From positions 12,531,501 through 12,595,500 of the forward strand of contig JAUIMM010000188.1 of assembly GCA_031769625.1 (NCBI GenBank): a stretch of DNA of 64,000 bases. Direction: 5' to 3'. This document shows, piece by piece, positions 8,815 through 20,000 of the stretch. The notes under the pieces were generated by a model. That model saw only the letters and a list, made by a program, of their open reading frames with translations. It was not told the DNA's origin and did no database searches. The DNA is from Taudactylus pleione (taxonomy: Eukaryota; Chordata; Amphibia; Anura; Myobatrachidae). A program made the position numbers and the translations under genes. Numbering within the stretch: position 1 is the stretch's first letter; the number at the start of each line of letters is the position of its first letter.

Positions 8815-10575
8815 TGAAATAAGAAGTATAAAGGAAGACTATTTTTTGGAAGGTACTCTTAAAGAAAAAAAAAATTGTAGTATTAAGAATTTAAAACTTA
8901 ACTTTTAATATTTATAAAAGGATAAATCACCTTCGTTAGAATGTATAAAAAAAAATCAGGTGGAAATTATTTCCCCGCCGATATATATAAAGAAGTAAAA
9001 ATCTGTCAAGTAGGAAGGGATCCTAATTAGAGCACAAATAGCACTTCAATTAATATTAAATAAATACAAGGACTCTTGTAGAGCTTTAAAACATTGGGTA
9101 AAATTGTTCAATTATTACGTCAATTTGTGTGTTCACATATCCATATGTTTTAAGGACTGTTTTTAGTGGCTTAACACTTATGTGGTATTTTTTATCAAGA
9201 AAGTAAGGACTCTTAAATACATTCCGTTTTACTAATCAGAGGATAATGCATCACACCTGAGCAAAGAGGTAAGATTGTTAGTATAACAAGCAGAGATAGT
9301 TTAAATATCAAAACATCTTTAAATAAACACCGGAATTTCCACACTTTGTGTTATGCTCTATGTAGCATAAATCAGTCATCGCACAACCCAAAAAAAGCTT
9401 ATACTCGTTGGATACAATGTCCTCATTTCTGAGAAAATGCAGCACATATGTGTTTTCTGCTGGTAAAAGTAGGTGTGTTGATAGTATGTAAAGCAATTCT
9501 AACCCTACTTCTACACCCCATCCGCACCCCTCCCGCTGGTGTGTCTGCAATGAACCAGACAGTGAACAGGGAGATTAGAGTGCAGCCACGGGACACCTAT
9601 AGATGGACAATAGAAAGAAAGTGAATCTGCTGTTGTCAGAACCTCTGGAGTCGGACCCCTGATGGGTGATCAGCGCGGGGCTTCATGGCTGGCCAGGTCA
9701 CAATGAGAGTCCACTTAGTTAATGAATTTGCAGCTATAATCGAGTATACAGATATACAACTGCACTTCAGTAGTACACCATAATAACAAGCTTATGTAGA
9801 AACAATGTATTTAGTAACAATACCAAATGTAGCTCATAAGATGCGGTCTGTGAAGCAGCTGGTACTTCCATCCTGATGCGCGTTTCGCCTTTGGATGGCT
9901 TGCTCACTATTTGCCCAGATTGGAAGTGAGACCAGATCAAGTTAAATAGCCAGTTACTGTTTATTGAAATGGTGTGTCATCAAGATTGATATGGTGAGTA
10001 ACCAATCTGAACCTCTATTTCATGTTTGGCCAATAAGGAGAAGTTCCGCCTATATGTGAACACACAAATTGACTTAATAATTGAACAATTATACCCAAAG
10101 TTTTAAAGCTCTACAGGGGCCTTGTATATATTCAATATTAATTGAAGTGCTATTTGTGCTCTAATTAGGAACCCTTAGTACATGACATATTTTTATTTAT
10201 TTATTTTACCAGGGAAATCATTTCCCTCTGATTATTACTATATGCTCAAAGTTATTTTTTTTATACATTCTAATGAAGGTGATTTATTTTATTATAAATT
10301 TTAAAAGTTAGGTTTTAAATCCTTAATACTACAAATACAAATATTTTTTTCTTTTTCTTTGAGTGTGCCATAAAAAACAGTCTTCCCTTTTTATCCCAGT
10401 ATACAGTCTACAAACCACTGCCTCTGGGTGCACCACCAACTTATTATATGCCTTTAAGATTTACATTTTGAAATCTGATGAATGATGGTAAATTACATGT
10501 AAATACTATTTACATATTTAAATATTGACCATCCTGTGCGAAGTCATCCTTATTTCCCTTTTCCTCTTTTTATGA
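8815..10575. repeat. Leader-type repeat of the Penelope-like element, with inverted arms
   Basis: The arm at 8,818-9,145 is the reverse complement of 10,045-10,395: both carry CAAATAGCACTTCAATTAAT or its complement, and TGTTCACATAT/ATATGTGAACA. The middle includes ATGCGCGTTTCGCC at about 9,878. Copies of the middle occur at 28,560-29,345, and of the right arm at 35,750-35,839 plus 38,290-38,705. Its place just before the Penelope-like coding region suggests it is that element's pseudo-LTR, which in this class often has inverted parts. That link is an inference. Confidence 0.6.
9308..9550. other. Middle of the leader repeat, no gene
   Basis: An 80-residue minus-strand frame lies here, but the corresponding DNA at 29,150-29,300 does not preserve it. 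It is repeat sequence only. Confidence 0.5.
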
Positions 10576-10789
10576 CAATTGGATTATAACTGAGCTAGCT
10601 TTCAGATTATAGATTCCAGCAAGAATCTCTTAGTGTATTCTACGTCTCACCTTCAAAAGAAAAGTTTCAATAATTTCATTATAAAACTTCCCTGTCTGTT
10701 AACCTAATTTGAAATATATCTATAGACCAAACACTTTATCATTGATAAACAGTATCTGAGGGCGCCAATCCAACTCATAATTTTCCAGC

Positions 10790-11630
10790 ATCCAGATTGG
10801 ACTGTCCACGTTTTCTTTTAAAAATTAGTTGGTAACCCAGAGAAGAGGTTAAGAGAATTTAGAAAACATCTTTACCAGTACAGTAACAGATAATTTAACC
10901 AACTGAAACTGGGAGGAAGACTTATTAAAATGAAGAAACACACTACAAAAGATGATAAGATTATCTCGGGATCTAAATATGTTAGCACAAGATTACTCCC
11001 AGACGTATTAGACCAAAGATCTTTCTCACCTACCAATTAGCAACTGAAAATCTGACTACAGAGTGCAAAAATACACTTTTAAAATGCTCCCATGACATAA
11101 TGTCAAGCCTTGTAAAACATAATCACCTTGTTAGATGAGAGGAACTGGACAAAAAAAATCAGAGATATGGGAGAAGGATAACTGTTTCCAAAATAATTTT
11201 AAGTATATATAAAAAGGATCTTGCAAGTTATGAACAAACAATTCTAGAAAGAAAAAAAATTTGGGTCGTGATATATGGAATTTCCACACAGGTAACAACT
11301 TTAGGTGGAACAAAGTACGTCCTAGGGAAAACCATCGTTCCCAATCACAATAACAATATAATAATCAGAGAGAAAATCATAATGGAGGTGATGACTTTCT
11401 AGATTCAATGAGGCCAAGAGAGATACTTCAGAGAGGCCTGAACCCTGATGACACCTCCTCAATGGTTACTTTATTAGGGGTTGGCAGAGGATGGTACTAA
11501 ACAAAAGAAAAATGAGGAGGTGCTGGAAGAAGAAATTGAGACTTACAAGGATGTGATGCCCTACAGCATCAGGTTACTAAATGAGGACCAATAAGAGAAC
11601 ATGACATCATCCTCAATTTAAGGGTAATTC
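10790..11630 (+). pseudogene. Penelope-like element, N-terminal coding part
   Basis: Broken plus-strand frames give SYEQTILERKK near 11,220 and RDIWNFHTGNNFRWNKVRPR near 11,260-11,320. These resemble the RD-x-x-Y-x-x-G-x-V-Y-x-W region that precedes the reverse transcriptase in Penelope-like elements. There are several stops. The segment joins the clearer region at 11,633 without a gap. Confidence 0.55.
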
Positions 11631-11632
11631 AT

Positions 11633-11968
11633 TTGTTTGATAGACAACTCACAGAACTACATTATAACATCTTAAATAGGGGACTCCCTTTTTCACCAAC
11701 ATCATCCATATATTGCTTTGCATGGGAAAAAATTCTTAAGTTCTTTGGATGCAAACTACTCGTAACCATATTCTTTGCAAATAACAAACAAAGGGTGGAT
11801 GAAACAGATCCCAACTCTGATGCAACCAAACCATCACAAGAGGAAATGGAAGCACTATTGATATTAGAAGAATTACAAATGAAATCAGGGATACCGGACC
11901 CCACTGTACCTACTTTTCAATCACCAACACAAAAGAGACCACTCTGTAAAAAAAAAAAATCAGAGTAG
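11633..11968 (+). pseudogene. Penelope-like element, region before reverse transcriptase
   Basis: A 111-residue open frame begins with LTELHYNILNRGLPFSPT and FAWEKILKFFGCKLL. Penelope-like proteins have a matching LL-x-x-GLSF-x-P block followed by a short aromatic stretch about this far before the reverse transcriptase. The frame ends in a lysine run and a stop. The start codon is internal to the family protein, so this is a surviving piece of a longer frame. Confidence 0.65.
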
Positions 11969-11989
11969 AAAGAAAAGCCATCAAAGAAA

Positions 11990-13102
11990 TATAAGGATGG
12001 AATGATGTAAGAATAAAGCCCTCAGATAAGGAGGGCAACATAGTGGTTTGGCCAACTGAGATGTATATTAAAGAAGCCCTCAAGCAACTTGAAGATACCA
12101 AATGTTACCAAAGATAACTTTAACATCATACTCACAAGAATCCTGGACAAAAACGCTATCTGAAGGTGAGCTCAGGGAGGACTGAATTCTCCCATGGAGC
12201 TGAACAAAGCATTCTAAGGCAAGAATATGACTTATTACCAAAAACCCAAAGACACCTATATTTTATTTACTACCCAAGGTGCAAAAAAACACCACAGAAC
12301 CTCCAGGTAGACCGATAGTATCCAGTAGCCGGGGGCCTACTGGAGAAACCAAGTACATTCCTGGACTTACACTTGAGACATCATGTCCTCGGATTACCAT
12401 CATACCTGAAGGACACTTTGGATATGCAATGCAAATTTCCTGATATTAAACTGGAAGACAATCATTTTCTAGTAACATTGGACATGGAATCTTTGTACAC
12501 TAGTTTCAGACATCAAAAAGGTTTCCAAACAATAAAATACTTTTTGAACATGGAGGGTGAAAGTCAGTTTCATTTTTATTCCTTGTAGAATTATTGGAAT
12601 TTGTCCTAAACAAACATTATTTTACATTCTCTGACCACTTCTACTTCCAGATATGTGGGACATAAATGGGGGCTGCCTGTGCACCCACATATGCAAAACT
12701 ATATCTGGGTTGGTGGGAGCAGGAGATGGTATTTAATAATGTGAAAGAGAAACTTAAAGAACATATTGTTACATTGTATATGTGGTACACGTGGTATATT
12801 GATATATTGTCAATATTATCCTGATATGGGAAGGTGAACAAGATCTCTTTAAATTAGTTTTTATGTTAAATACCAAAAACTTAAACTTCAATCTTACTCG
12901 CCATATAAGCTAAGAGTCCAGGTTCTTTCAAGACTCTATATCTATAGAGCACCAGATGGATCTTTAGCCACAGAATTGTATTGCAAGAAGACAGAAACTA
13001 ATAGTCTGTTGCACAAAAGCAGTTTGCATTTTCCACCGACAATTGTTAATATTTCTAAGGTGGAATTTCTTCATTTAAGAAGAACCTGTTCAGATAATGA
13101 TG
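11990..13102 (+). pseudogene. Penelope-like reverse transcriptase, first part
   Basis: Conserved blocks appear in order but in different frames: KPSDKGGNIVVWP near 12,015; a PGRPIVS-like block near 12,305; LPSYLKDTLDM and LVTLDMESLYTSF in the frame 12,373-12,588; MGAACAPTYAKLYLGWWE near 12,668-12,725; and a WYIDILSI string near 12,790 where the family has a YIDD catalytic motif, so codons are lost. TELYCKKTETNSLLH follows at 12,970. The sequence stops at 13,102, where the retrovirus is inserted, and resumes at 22,524. It is clearly dead. Confidence 0.8.
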
Positions 13103-13535
13103 TGTCGAAGCCAGATGATTGGCTAAGACAGAATCTGTTTAAAATCACAATCTGCAAGACGCCATTTTGCGACTGGTCGCAAAATGGCCATTTTAGCTAC
13201 AACTGAAAATAATCCTTACATTAAAATATTCAGTGATGACAAGACAGGTTTTTGTAGATTTGTCTGTAACAAATAATCAAGAATACACAAAAACACTGAT
13301 ATACTCAGACAGAGTGAAGTTGAAAACAATTGTTAGGGATTTAAGCTATCGTTAGCCATTGTAGGCATGATATCTGATGGGGTTAAACTAAATAAGCCAT
13401 TGTCTTTAAGTCTGAGGCTTAAACAAATTAGCCTTACCTGTGCGATCTCATAAAGCCTCATTTGATCACATGTGTAAACACATTGCCTGTCATTGTTGTA
13501 AGCCCAGTAATATCAAAACCAAGTAAAGCAGAGAA

Positions 13536-13566
<31 letters not shown>

Positions 13567-14451
13567 TATATTTCTCTGCTTTACTTTAATATATATACAT
13601 ATATTTTAAATTCAAGATAAATGCATGCATGCACATAGACAATCGCATGTGTATTCACAATGCGTGCAAATATACACACAATTACATGAAAAGGTTCCGC
13701 AGTAATAAAGGTTATTACTTGAAGTTTTATTTATATTTGCAATACTGTGAAATGTATGTTATATGATATTTATGGTTTAGTACATAATAAGTAGATCATG
13801 TTTGGTGCCTTTCTGATCCGCTGTGTATTTGCAGATCTCCGGTTCTATCGGTGGGGAAATCGCTAAAGCATCTGCAAGTTATGAACTATAGGGAATTAGG
13901 TGATAGAATGTACAATGTATGAAGTGTTCATTGTTTAGTTATGCGGCAGGAAAAAGTACACAAAGAGCCATTGGGAGGCTGAACTTCTCAATTACAAACA
14001 GACCAATGAACTATGTCATAACAGAAGACCAAAGAAGAAGAACCAATGTGAAGATGCCAGCTCATGCCTATTGTATTGCGTATCTCTGTTCGGGTACATA
14101 ACCAGGCTCTCTGACCCTAGTTAGCTAGTCATATTTCTTGTTCCTGTGACGGAGGTTTCATGTTGATGCCGGAATCTGGATTCAGAGTGCCTGCGTATGT
14201 ATCGATTGTACCATAGTTATTGTAACCTTTGCACGTAGTGTCTAGGTCATGTGAGATAACCTATCTTTTTCTTTTATGCCTAAATAATAACTTTTTGTGG
14301 TTCGGAACCACAATCTGAGTCAGAAGGTATTTATTTCTGTGTGCGACTATTCGCAACGCTAATTAGCGTCATCTAAGGTTTAGAGTTTATAGGCAGGATT
14401 CCTTAGAGGTTGTAGGCAGGATTGCATAGAGGTATTAAGTAGGATATAGCA
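13103..14451 (+). repeat. 5' LTR of the endogenous retrovirus
   Basis: It begins TGTCGAAGCC and ends ATATAGCA, the TG...CA form. It matches the 3' LTR over its first 600 and last 330 bases. It is 1,349 bp, while the 3' LTR is 910 bp; the difference is mainly a segment at about 13,719-14,120 absent from the 3' copy. It includes a TA microsatellite (13,538-13,570) and AATAAA at 13,704-13,709, a possible polyadenylation signal. I did not find a clear TATA box. Confidence 0.92.
13535..13575. repeat. TA microsatellite within the 5' LTR
   Basis: About fifteen TA units precede a TTTCTCTGCTTTACT copy. The tract is shorter in the 3' LTR (22,047-22,068). Confidence 0.85.
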
Positions 14452-14453
14452 GT

Positions 14454-14471
14454 TGGGGGCTCAGAGTGAAA
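14454..14471 (+). promoter_or_regulatory. Primer binding site, tRNA-Pro-like
   Basis: TGGGGGCTC lies two bases after the LTR end. The first nine bases agree with the usual tRNA-Pro primer site of gammaretroviruses; the remainder (AGAGTGAAA) does not match well. The primer assignment is therefore tentative. Confidence 0.6.
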
Positions 14472-15538
14472 TCACGCTGCTACTTGTACGGTAACATACG
14501 GCATCGATCTCTAAGCAAAAGGGTGGGGCGCCATAAGCAGGCAAGGATGCATACGTCTTTGAAAAACTGCTACCACTGTGTTGCTGAGAGAGCGCTACCG
14601 TCACCGTGTAAGAACAAGGCGTGCTGATTAGAACTAGGGACTAAGAAGGAAGAGTGTGTTTTCCTTTGGAGCTAAAACAGTGTGTTAGGGGGTAAGTCGC
14701 ACATTAGCGTCTACACATTCTCTGTATTGCTGCCGCATGTTTTAAAAGTCATTGTGTTTTGTAGTGTGATTACCTGTTCAAACATTTAAATTGTGCTTCC
14801 ATATTTTGGGAAAAAGGTTTTATTTTTCTGTACAGAAATAGGGTTGTGATTGAAGTGTGAATGCGTGTGGGGGCTACTGTCTGTTAAGCCCAAAAAGATT
14901 GAAGTTACTGTCTGTTAAACCTCAAGGTGTAAACTCGGTAGATGCCTGACGAGGCTACATAATCTACTGGGCCGGGGTGTGCAAAACAGGTGCATTGTGG
15001 TTATCGGGAAATGAGGAGTTCTTCCCGGTCCGAACACCCATTAATCATAAAAGTCCATTGATCAGGTAGGTTCCTTGAGCAGAGCGATTGGACAGCATGA
15101 TTTAGTGTAAATTGTGATTGGATTGTGAAGTGGGTGTCGTGGGAGTGAAACTGTTGGCAAGGTTAGGGGTTATTGGAATTTCTAAATGCTACCAGGGGGA
15201 GTAAACTGGAAGTAGGAAGTGGTGTGGTAAAACTTGAGACGATTTGCCACGGGGAAAAAGAAATAACTCATAAAGCAAGTTGTTTCCTTTCCTCACTTTT
15301 TGGCTATACTAACGGGAAACCGGTGTATAAGCTTGCAGAAGCGAGCGGTTGATGCTTGTTAATACAGCCGCAATTAGGGTAAGTACAATTGGTGTTTATT
15401 CTGCTCCTCGTGCAAAGTCGGCTGTGAACTTTAGAAGGGTTGGCTGTGCATAGCGGGAGGGAGTGAATGAACGTTACTCACTCATTGAAAATCGTTCACT
15501 GGTCGACGTTTACGGAAATTGCGTAACACTGTTTAAAT
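14472..15538 (+). other. Retroviral 5' leader
   Basis: About 1.07 kb separates the primer site from the gag start. No gene is seen. The region presumably held splice donor and packaging signals, but none can be assigned by eye. Confidence 0.6.
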
Positions 15539-16105
15539 ATGGGTGTTAAGCAATCTCTAGTAACAATCGATGAAGCGCTGGTGATGGAAGGGCCGCAGGG
15601 GTCGGCAACGTATGTAATATTTAAAAAGTATAGTGCTTATGCTATGGCATATTGTAACATATGGGTCGATATGACCAAGAAATGTAGAAAGCCTTTTCCC
15701 AAGATAGGTAGATTTGATGCGAAAGTCTTGAACATTGTTAGGGACAGTAATTGCTTGGTGAGGTCTCAAAACAAAAGGGTAAAGTTTAATGATTGTTTGA
15801 AACTGTGGCAGCACGAGGGCAGCATATGGCAGAGCAGAGTGAATGCGACACAAATCAGCGCCACGTGCAATGCGCAAGGGATCGCGGGCACGACGCAAAA
15901 CAGCATTGTGCAGGTGACGCCCGGGAATGGGCGCCCACTGCAAAGTAGCATTGCCAAAGGTACTGGTAACGCACATGCACCACCGCCGCCCTATGCGGAT
16001 AGTGGTATTGGTATAATGGATCACAAAAACCATAAAAATGTAACAAGCAATTTGTACCCTCTTCTTAATAACTATCAGGAACATGTTTATGATGCAGATG
16101 ATTAA
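15539..16105 (+). pseudogene. gag: Retroviral gag, matrix and p12-like part
   Basis: A 188-residue frame starts MGVKQSL; Gly2 would be the myristoylation site that takes Gag to the membrane. The first 110 residues resemble a gamma-type matrix domain, basic and helical. Residues 147-152 (APPPPY) contain the PPxY late-budding motif. After NVTSNLYPLL the frame runs to a stop at 16,105, where the capsid N-terminal domain should begin. The capsid's first part is missing: only 35 bases lie before the next recognisable piece. The start choice follows the MG signature. Confidence 0.85.
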
Positions 16106-16140
16106 CCTGTTGTAATTTCCGCTCTCTCCCATGTTACACA

Positions 16141-16494
16141 GTGCTTATGGACGGTCTTAAAGATGCCCTTAAGAGCAGGATTCAGACCTCACTTCCTGGG
16201 TGGAGGGGAATTACTGTGGACACACTCAGGGAAGCTACAATTGAACATGACAAAAACATCCTTAAGAAGAGAGAAATGCAGAGCGAGAAATTAATGCCCA
16301 TTAGTATTCAAGCTCTAGAAGTAATGCAAATACCACCGCAACGCACTTACCACATACTGCCAAAGTACACACACACACCACACAACCTCCAAACTCATAC
16401 CCTCATACCCAAAATCAATCTTTTACCCAACCTCAATCTTCTCATACTTCTCTCCCTACATAACAAAAATAACCTTTCAACCCACGTCACATGA
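16141..16494 (+). pseudogene. gag: Retroviral gag, capsid C-terminal end
   Basis: The frame opens with LMDGLKDALKSRIQTSLPGW and continues with a lysine/glutamate-rich helix (DKNILKKREMQSEKLM). This matches the capsid C-terminus and charged region of gamma-type Gag. From about residue 60 it becomes a His/Pro/Thr-rich low-complexity frame, probably out of frame. The capsid's central part is deleted between 16,105 and 16,141. The frame ends just before the zinc knuckle. Confidence 0.75.
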
Positions 16495-16499
16495 GGAGG

Positions 16500-16541
16500 T
16501 GTTTCAGATGTAATCAGGAGGGCCACATAAGTAAGTTTTGT
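16500..16541 (+). pseudogene. gag: Retroviral gag, nucleocapsid zinc knuckle
   Basis: Translation gives CFRCNQEGHISKFC, a perfect C-x2-C-x4-H-x4-C zinc knuckle that would bind genomic RNA. A single knuckle is usual for gamma-type viruses. It is too short to appear as a long open frame. Confidence 0.9.
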
Positions 16542-16733
16542 AGAGCAAATCAGGGATTCCCTAGGTACCAACAAGTGGGACACCCACACCAAACAGGACA
16601 GCCACAGCTATCACCTGCTCACATCGTGGCTGTGAATGCTGTTTTAGAAGAAGATAGTCTGCTCTAGGGGTCAGGTCATACCTGTAGTCTACAGCCTGTC
16701 AGGTTAACTGGGGATGCCAGGGAAGAGCCTGTA

Positions 16734-17228
16734 ATGACAGTTAATGTAGCTGGTACTAAACATTCTTTTCTTGTAGACACAGGGGCGACCAGGTCAGTGT
16801 TAACTTTTCCATCCAATATACAGGTAACAAACAAGACAGTACCAACAGTCGGCGTAACGGGAAGAGTGCAGCATTATCCTTTAACAGAACCCACAGATGT
16901 TACTATCGGTCCATTGCATACCTGGCATTCTTTTCTCCTGGCTGCAGTGGCTCCTACTAACCTATTGGGAAGATATTTATTGTGTAAGATGGGATGTGTC
17001 ATTTATTGTACCCCTGATGGTATATTTATGGATGTTCCAGAGAGATTTACACATGAGGTGAGGGATGTATTGGACACTCCCCAAAGGCTAATGTTTCACT
17101 CTACTCTTACAAATAAAACTCCATCCCAGGTAGAACAAATGATAGCACATATACCGAGTTCCCTATGGACTAGACACTGGATTAATGGCAAATGTAGCTC
17201 CCGTAATGGTAAACCAAAAAAGCGGTAG
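16734..17228 (+). pseudogene. pro: Retroviral aspartic protease
   Basis: The frame has LVDTGATRSVL near residue 13, the DTGA active site of retroviral proteases that work as dimers to cut Gag and Pol. A flap-like segment follows, and LLGRYLLCKMG at residues 77-87 takes the place of the usual LLGRDLL block, the Asp being Tyr here. The protease should end near residue 90; the tail leads toward the reverse transcriptase start. The stop at 17,226-17,228 breaks the link to pol. Confidence 0.85.
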
Positions 17229-17604
17229 CCAAGCTCCAAAAATTCCCCAGTACTCGTTAAAACCAGAGGTTGAATTAGGGGTTTATCCCATAATTGAAAG
17301 GTTATTACAGCAGGGAATGTTAGTACATACAGCAAGTGTAGCCAACAGTCCCATTTTTCCAGTAAAGAAGGCTGGAGGGAGGGATTATGGGGTAGTGCAA
17401 GACCTTAGAGGAATTTATATGGTGGTTGAGAGCCAATTTCCCATAGTGCCAAATCCAGCTGTTATCCTTATGCAAATTCCAACAAGTGCCACTCATTTTA
17501 CTGTCATAGACCTCTGTTCTGCTTTCTTCTCTGTCCCTTTACATCCTGACTGTCAGTACCTCTTTGCTTTCAAATACAAGGGCGTACAATACACATGGAC
17601 ATGA
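17229..17604 (+). pseudogene. pol: Retroviral reverse transcriptase, fingers and first palm part
   Basis: The frame includes QYSLKPEVELGVYPIIERLL, SPIFPVKKAGG, YGVVQDLRGI and FTVIDLCSAFFSVPLHP, successive blocks of a gamma-type reverse transcriptase. The DLCSAFF Asp is the first catalytic aspartate. In VVQDLR the family usually has a VQDLR block, which is kept. The frame ends at TGA (17,602-17,604), and the next block continues in another frame. Confidence 0.88.
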
Positions 17605-17875
17605 TTGCCCTCAGGGTTTCATAGACAGCCCCAGTATCTTCTCCCAGGCCTTACATGACTGTTTGCAGTTTTTTCAACCTGCCAATGGATCTGTTCTAAT
17701 ACAATATGTAGACAATTTATTGTTATGTTCTGATTCGTTTATGTCATGTTTGAATGATACTAAACTTTTGTTGCTTCATCTCTCACAAACAGGACCCAAG
17801 GTTGCTAAGGACAAATTACAGCCATGCCAGGCTAAGGTTAAATACTTAGGACACTGTCTAACCCAGGGCCTATGA
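17605..17875 (+). pseudogene. pol: Retroviral reverse transcriptase, palm
   Basis: It carries CPQGFIDSPSIFSQALHD and then IQYVDNLLLCSDS. The family has YVDD here; the second aspartate is read as Asn, so a catalytic residue is lost as well as the frame. KVKYLGHCLTQGL marks the end of the palm, followed by a stop at 17,875. Confidence 0.88.
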
Positions 17876-17911
17876 CACCTGACAAATGACAGAATCCAAG
17901 CTATACAGACC

Positions 17912-18949
17912 ATGACCTTGCCGCAAAACCAAAAGCAAATTCATCCCTTTTTGGGAATGTGTGGATACTGCAGAATGTGGATCCCAGGTTTTTCTATTTT
18001 GGCATTACCATTGCAGGAATTTGTGTCATCCTCAAGACCTGATCGTGTTACACACACTGAGGAAACAGATCAGGCTTTCCTTAATCTTAAGGATAGTCTG
18101 ACAAAAGCACCCGCCTTGGGAATACCAGATTATGAAAAACCCTTTGAAATGTATTGTACGGAAGCCGATGGTTGCGCAGCAGGTGTCCTCACTCAGAAAC
18201 ATGGTGACGCTAGCAAACCTGTAGCAGACTATAGTGCACAATTGGACACTGTGGCAAGATCACTCCCAATGTGTTTAAGAAGTGTTGTTGCTATTGCTCT
18301 TTTGGTAAACAAGAGCGAGGACGTAGTGTTAGGGCATGATACAATTGTCTATACACCCCATGCAGTATCTGCCTTGTTGAATTCAGCCCAAACCAGACAT
18401 GTCTCCTCAGCTAGGTTCACTAAATGGGAACTAGCTCTGATAGTGCCTGTAAACATTACCATAAAGCAGTGTAATACATTTAATCCAGCAACGTACTTAC
18501 CATATGTGCACGGGAATGCACAAAGGGTGGAGGGTGAGTCTCTGGTAGAAGGTGAGTTTTGCAGGGGTACTGATGAACATGATTGTATGGATTATCTGAA
18601 TCAAACTTTTACAGCTAGGCCTGACATTCGTGATACACCTTTAGAAAATGCAGATTTTACGTTTTACACGGACGGGAGTTGTCATATACAAACAGACACA
18701 GGTGAATTATGTACAGGTTATGCTGTTGTATATGCTGAGGATGTCATAGAAGCGGAACCCCTTGGTCCTCCTCACTCAGCCCAAGTGGCAGAGTTAGTAG
18801 CACTAAGGAGAGCATGTGAATTGGCGGCAGGAAAATCTGCCAACATCTACACTGACTCAAGGTACGCGTTCGGGGTGGTACACGATTTTGGAGCTCTATG
18901 GCATCTGAGAAATTATATGACAGCAGCAGGCACACCAGTAGCCCATTAA
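17912..18949 (+). pseudogene. pol: Retroviral pol, thumb, connection and RNase H
   Basis: This is the longest surviving frame, 345 residues. It starts in the thumb (GMCGYCRMWIPGF, normally a LG-x-x-GYCR block). The connection follows, including FEMYCTEADGCAAGVLTQ. RNase H begins near residue 245: FTFYTDGSCH supplies the first Asp, ELVALRRACELA the Glu and NIYTDSRYAFGVVHDFG the second Asp. The frame ends HLRNYMTAAGTPVAH at a stop at 18,949. RNase H would remove the RNA strand during reverse transcription. Its catalytic residues look kept. Confidence 0.9.
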
Positions 18950-18951
18950 AA

Positions 18952-19572
18952 AGACTTTTGACAGTGATCCAGATGCCAAAGGCAGTGGCCAACATTAAAT
19001 GTAAAGCTCATACATGTGAGGACAACCCAGTGTCTTTGGATAATAACAGGGCAGACGAAGCTGCCAAATGGGCAGCAGGGTTGAAAATAAATGTACCTAA
19101 TGAACAATTGATGGTATTTCGAACAATTGATATACAGAAATTAATTGAGATGCAAAATTTGTGTTCCATTCAGGAAAAAGCAGTCTGGAGATCGAAGGGA
19201 TGTGGACAGGAGTCCTCTGGATTTTGGAGAGATGGACAAGGTAAGCTGGTGGCACCCAAGGCTTACTACCAATGCTTAGCTGAGGCAGCGCACAGTCTGA
19301 CTCACTTGGGAAAACAAGGTATGTGTAAGTTGGTCATGGCATATTGGTGTGCACTGGGCTTCTCTTCTCAAGCTGAGAAGAGAGCAATGTCCTTTTTGAC
19401 ATGCTTAAGGAAGAATGTTAGAAAAACGATACCAACTGAGCCATCCCACATCCCTCCGACAGACGGACCTTTCCAGGTGATACAAATTGATTTCTTCCAA
19501 TTGCCACCCTGCAGGAATCTCAAGTATGTATTAGTTTGTGCCGATGTATTCTCTAATTGGGTTGAGGCTTAG
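18952..19572 (+). pseudogene. pol: Retroviral integrase, zinc domain and start of core
   Basis: CKAHTCEDNPVSLDNNRAD is the end of RNase H. AHSLTHLGKQGM provides the two His of the HHCC zinc domain, and SFLTCLRKN the Cys pair, but the first Cys is read as Phe. FQVIQIDFFQLPP contains the first catalytic Asp of the DDE core. VFSNWVEA is followed by TAG at 19,570-19,572. Integrase joins viral DNA to the host genome. Confidence 0.88.
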
Positions 19573-19924
19573 CCAGCTGCCACTAATACTGCTGTGTTCA
19601 CTGCTAAAAAGATTGTACAGGAATTTGTATGCAGATACGGTATCCCTAGAATAATTGAAAGTGATAGGAGTACTCATTTCACCGGTGATGTCTTCCAGAG
19701 TATGTGTAAGTTGATGGGTATTGATAGTAAGCTTCACACCCCCTAATCGGCCGCAGGCCAGTGCCAAGGTGGAGAGGGTGAACGGTACTATTAAAAATAA
19801 ATTAAGTAAGATCATGGCTGAAACTGGACTGGGATGGCCAGAAGCACTACCATTGGTCCTACATAGCATAAGGACCACTCCTAGGCCTCCTCTTAATCTG
19901 TCCCCCTTTGAAATACTGTTTTAA
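19573..19924 (+). pseudogene. pol: Retroviral integrase core, second half
   Basis: After the stop, the same frame continues with IIESDRSTHFTG, holding the second catalytic Asp, then breaks near 19,744. Another frame (19,721-19,924) gives ASAKVERVNGTIKNKL, with the catalytic Glu in VERVN, and PLVLHSIRTTPRPPLNLSPF. At least one stop and one frameshift separate the catalytic residues. Confidence 0.85.
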
Positions 19925-20000
19925 GACAACCTCATTTGATTGTAAGTCCACAGGAAGATCTGAAAGGTAACAACGAGGTCACTGTAAAGTATCTTATAAC

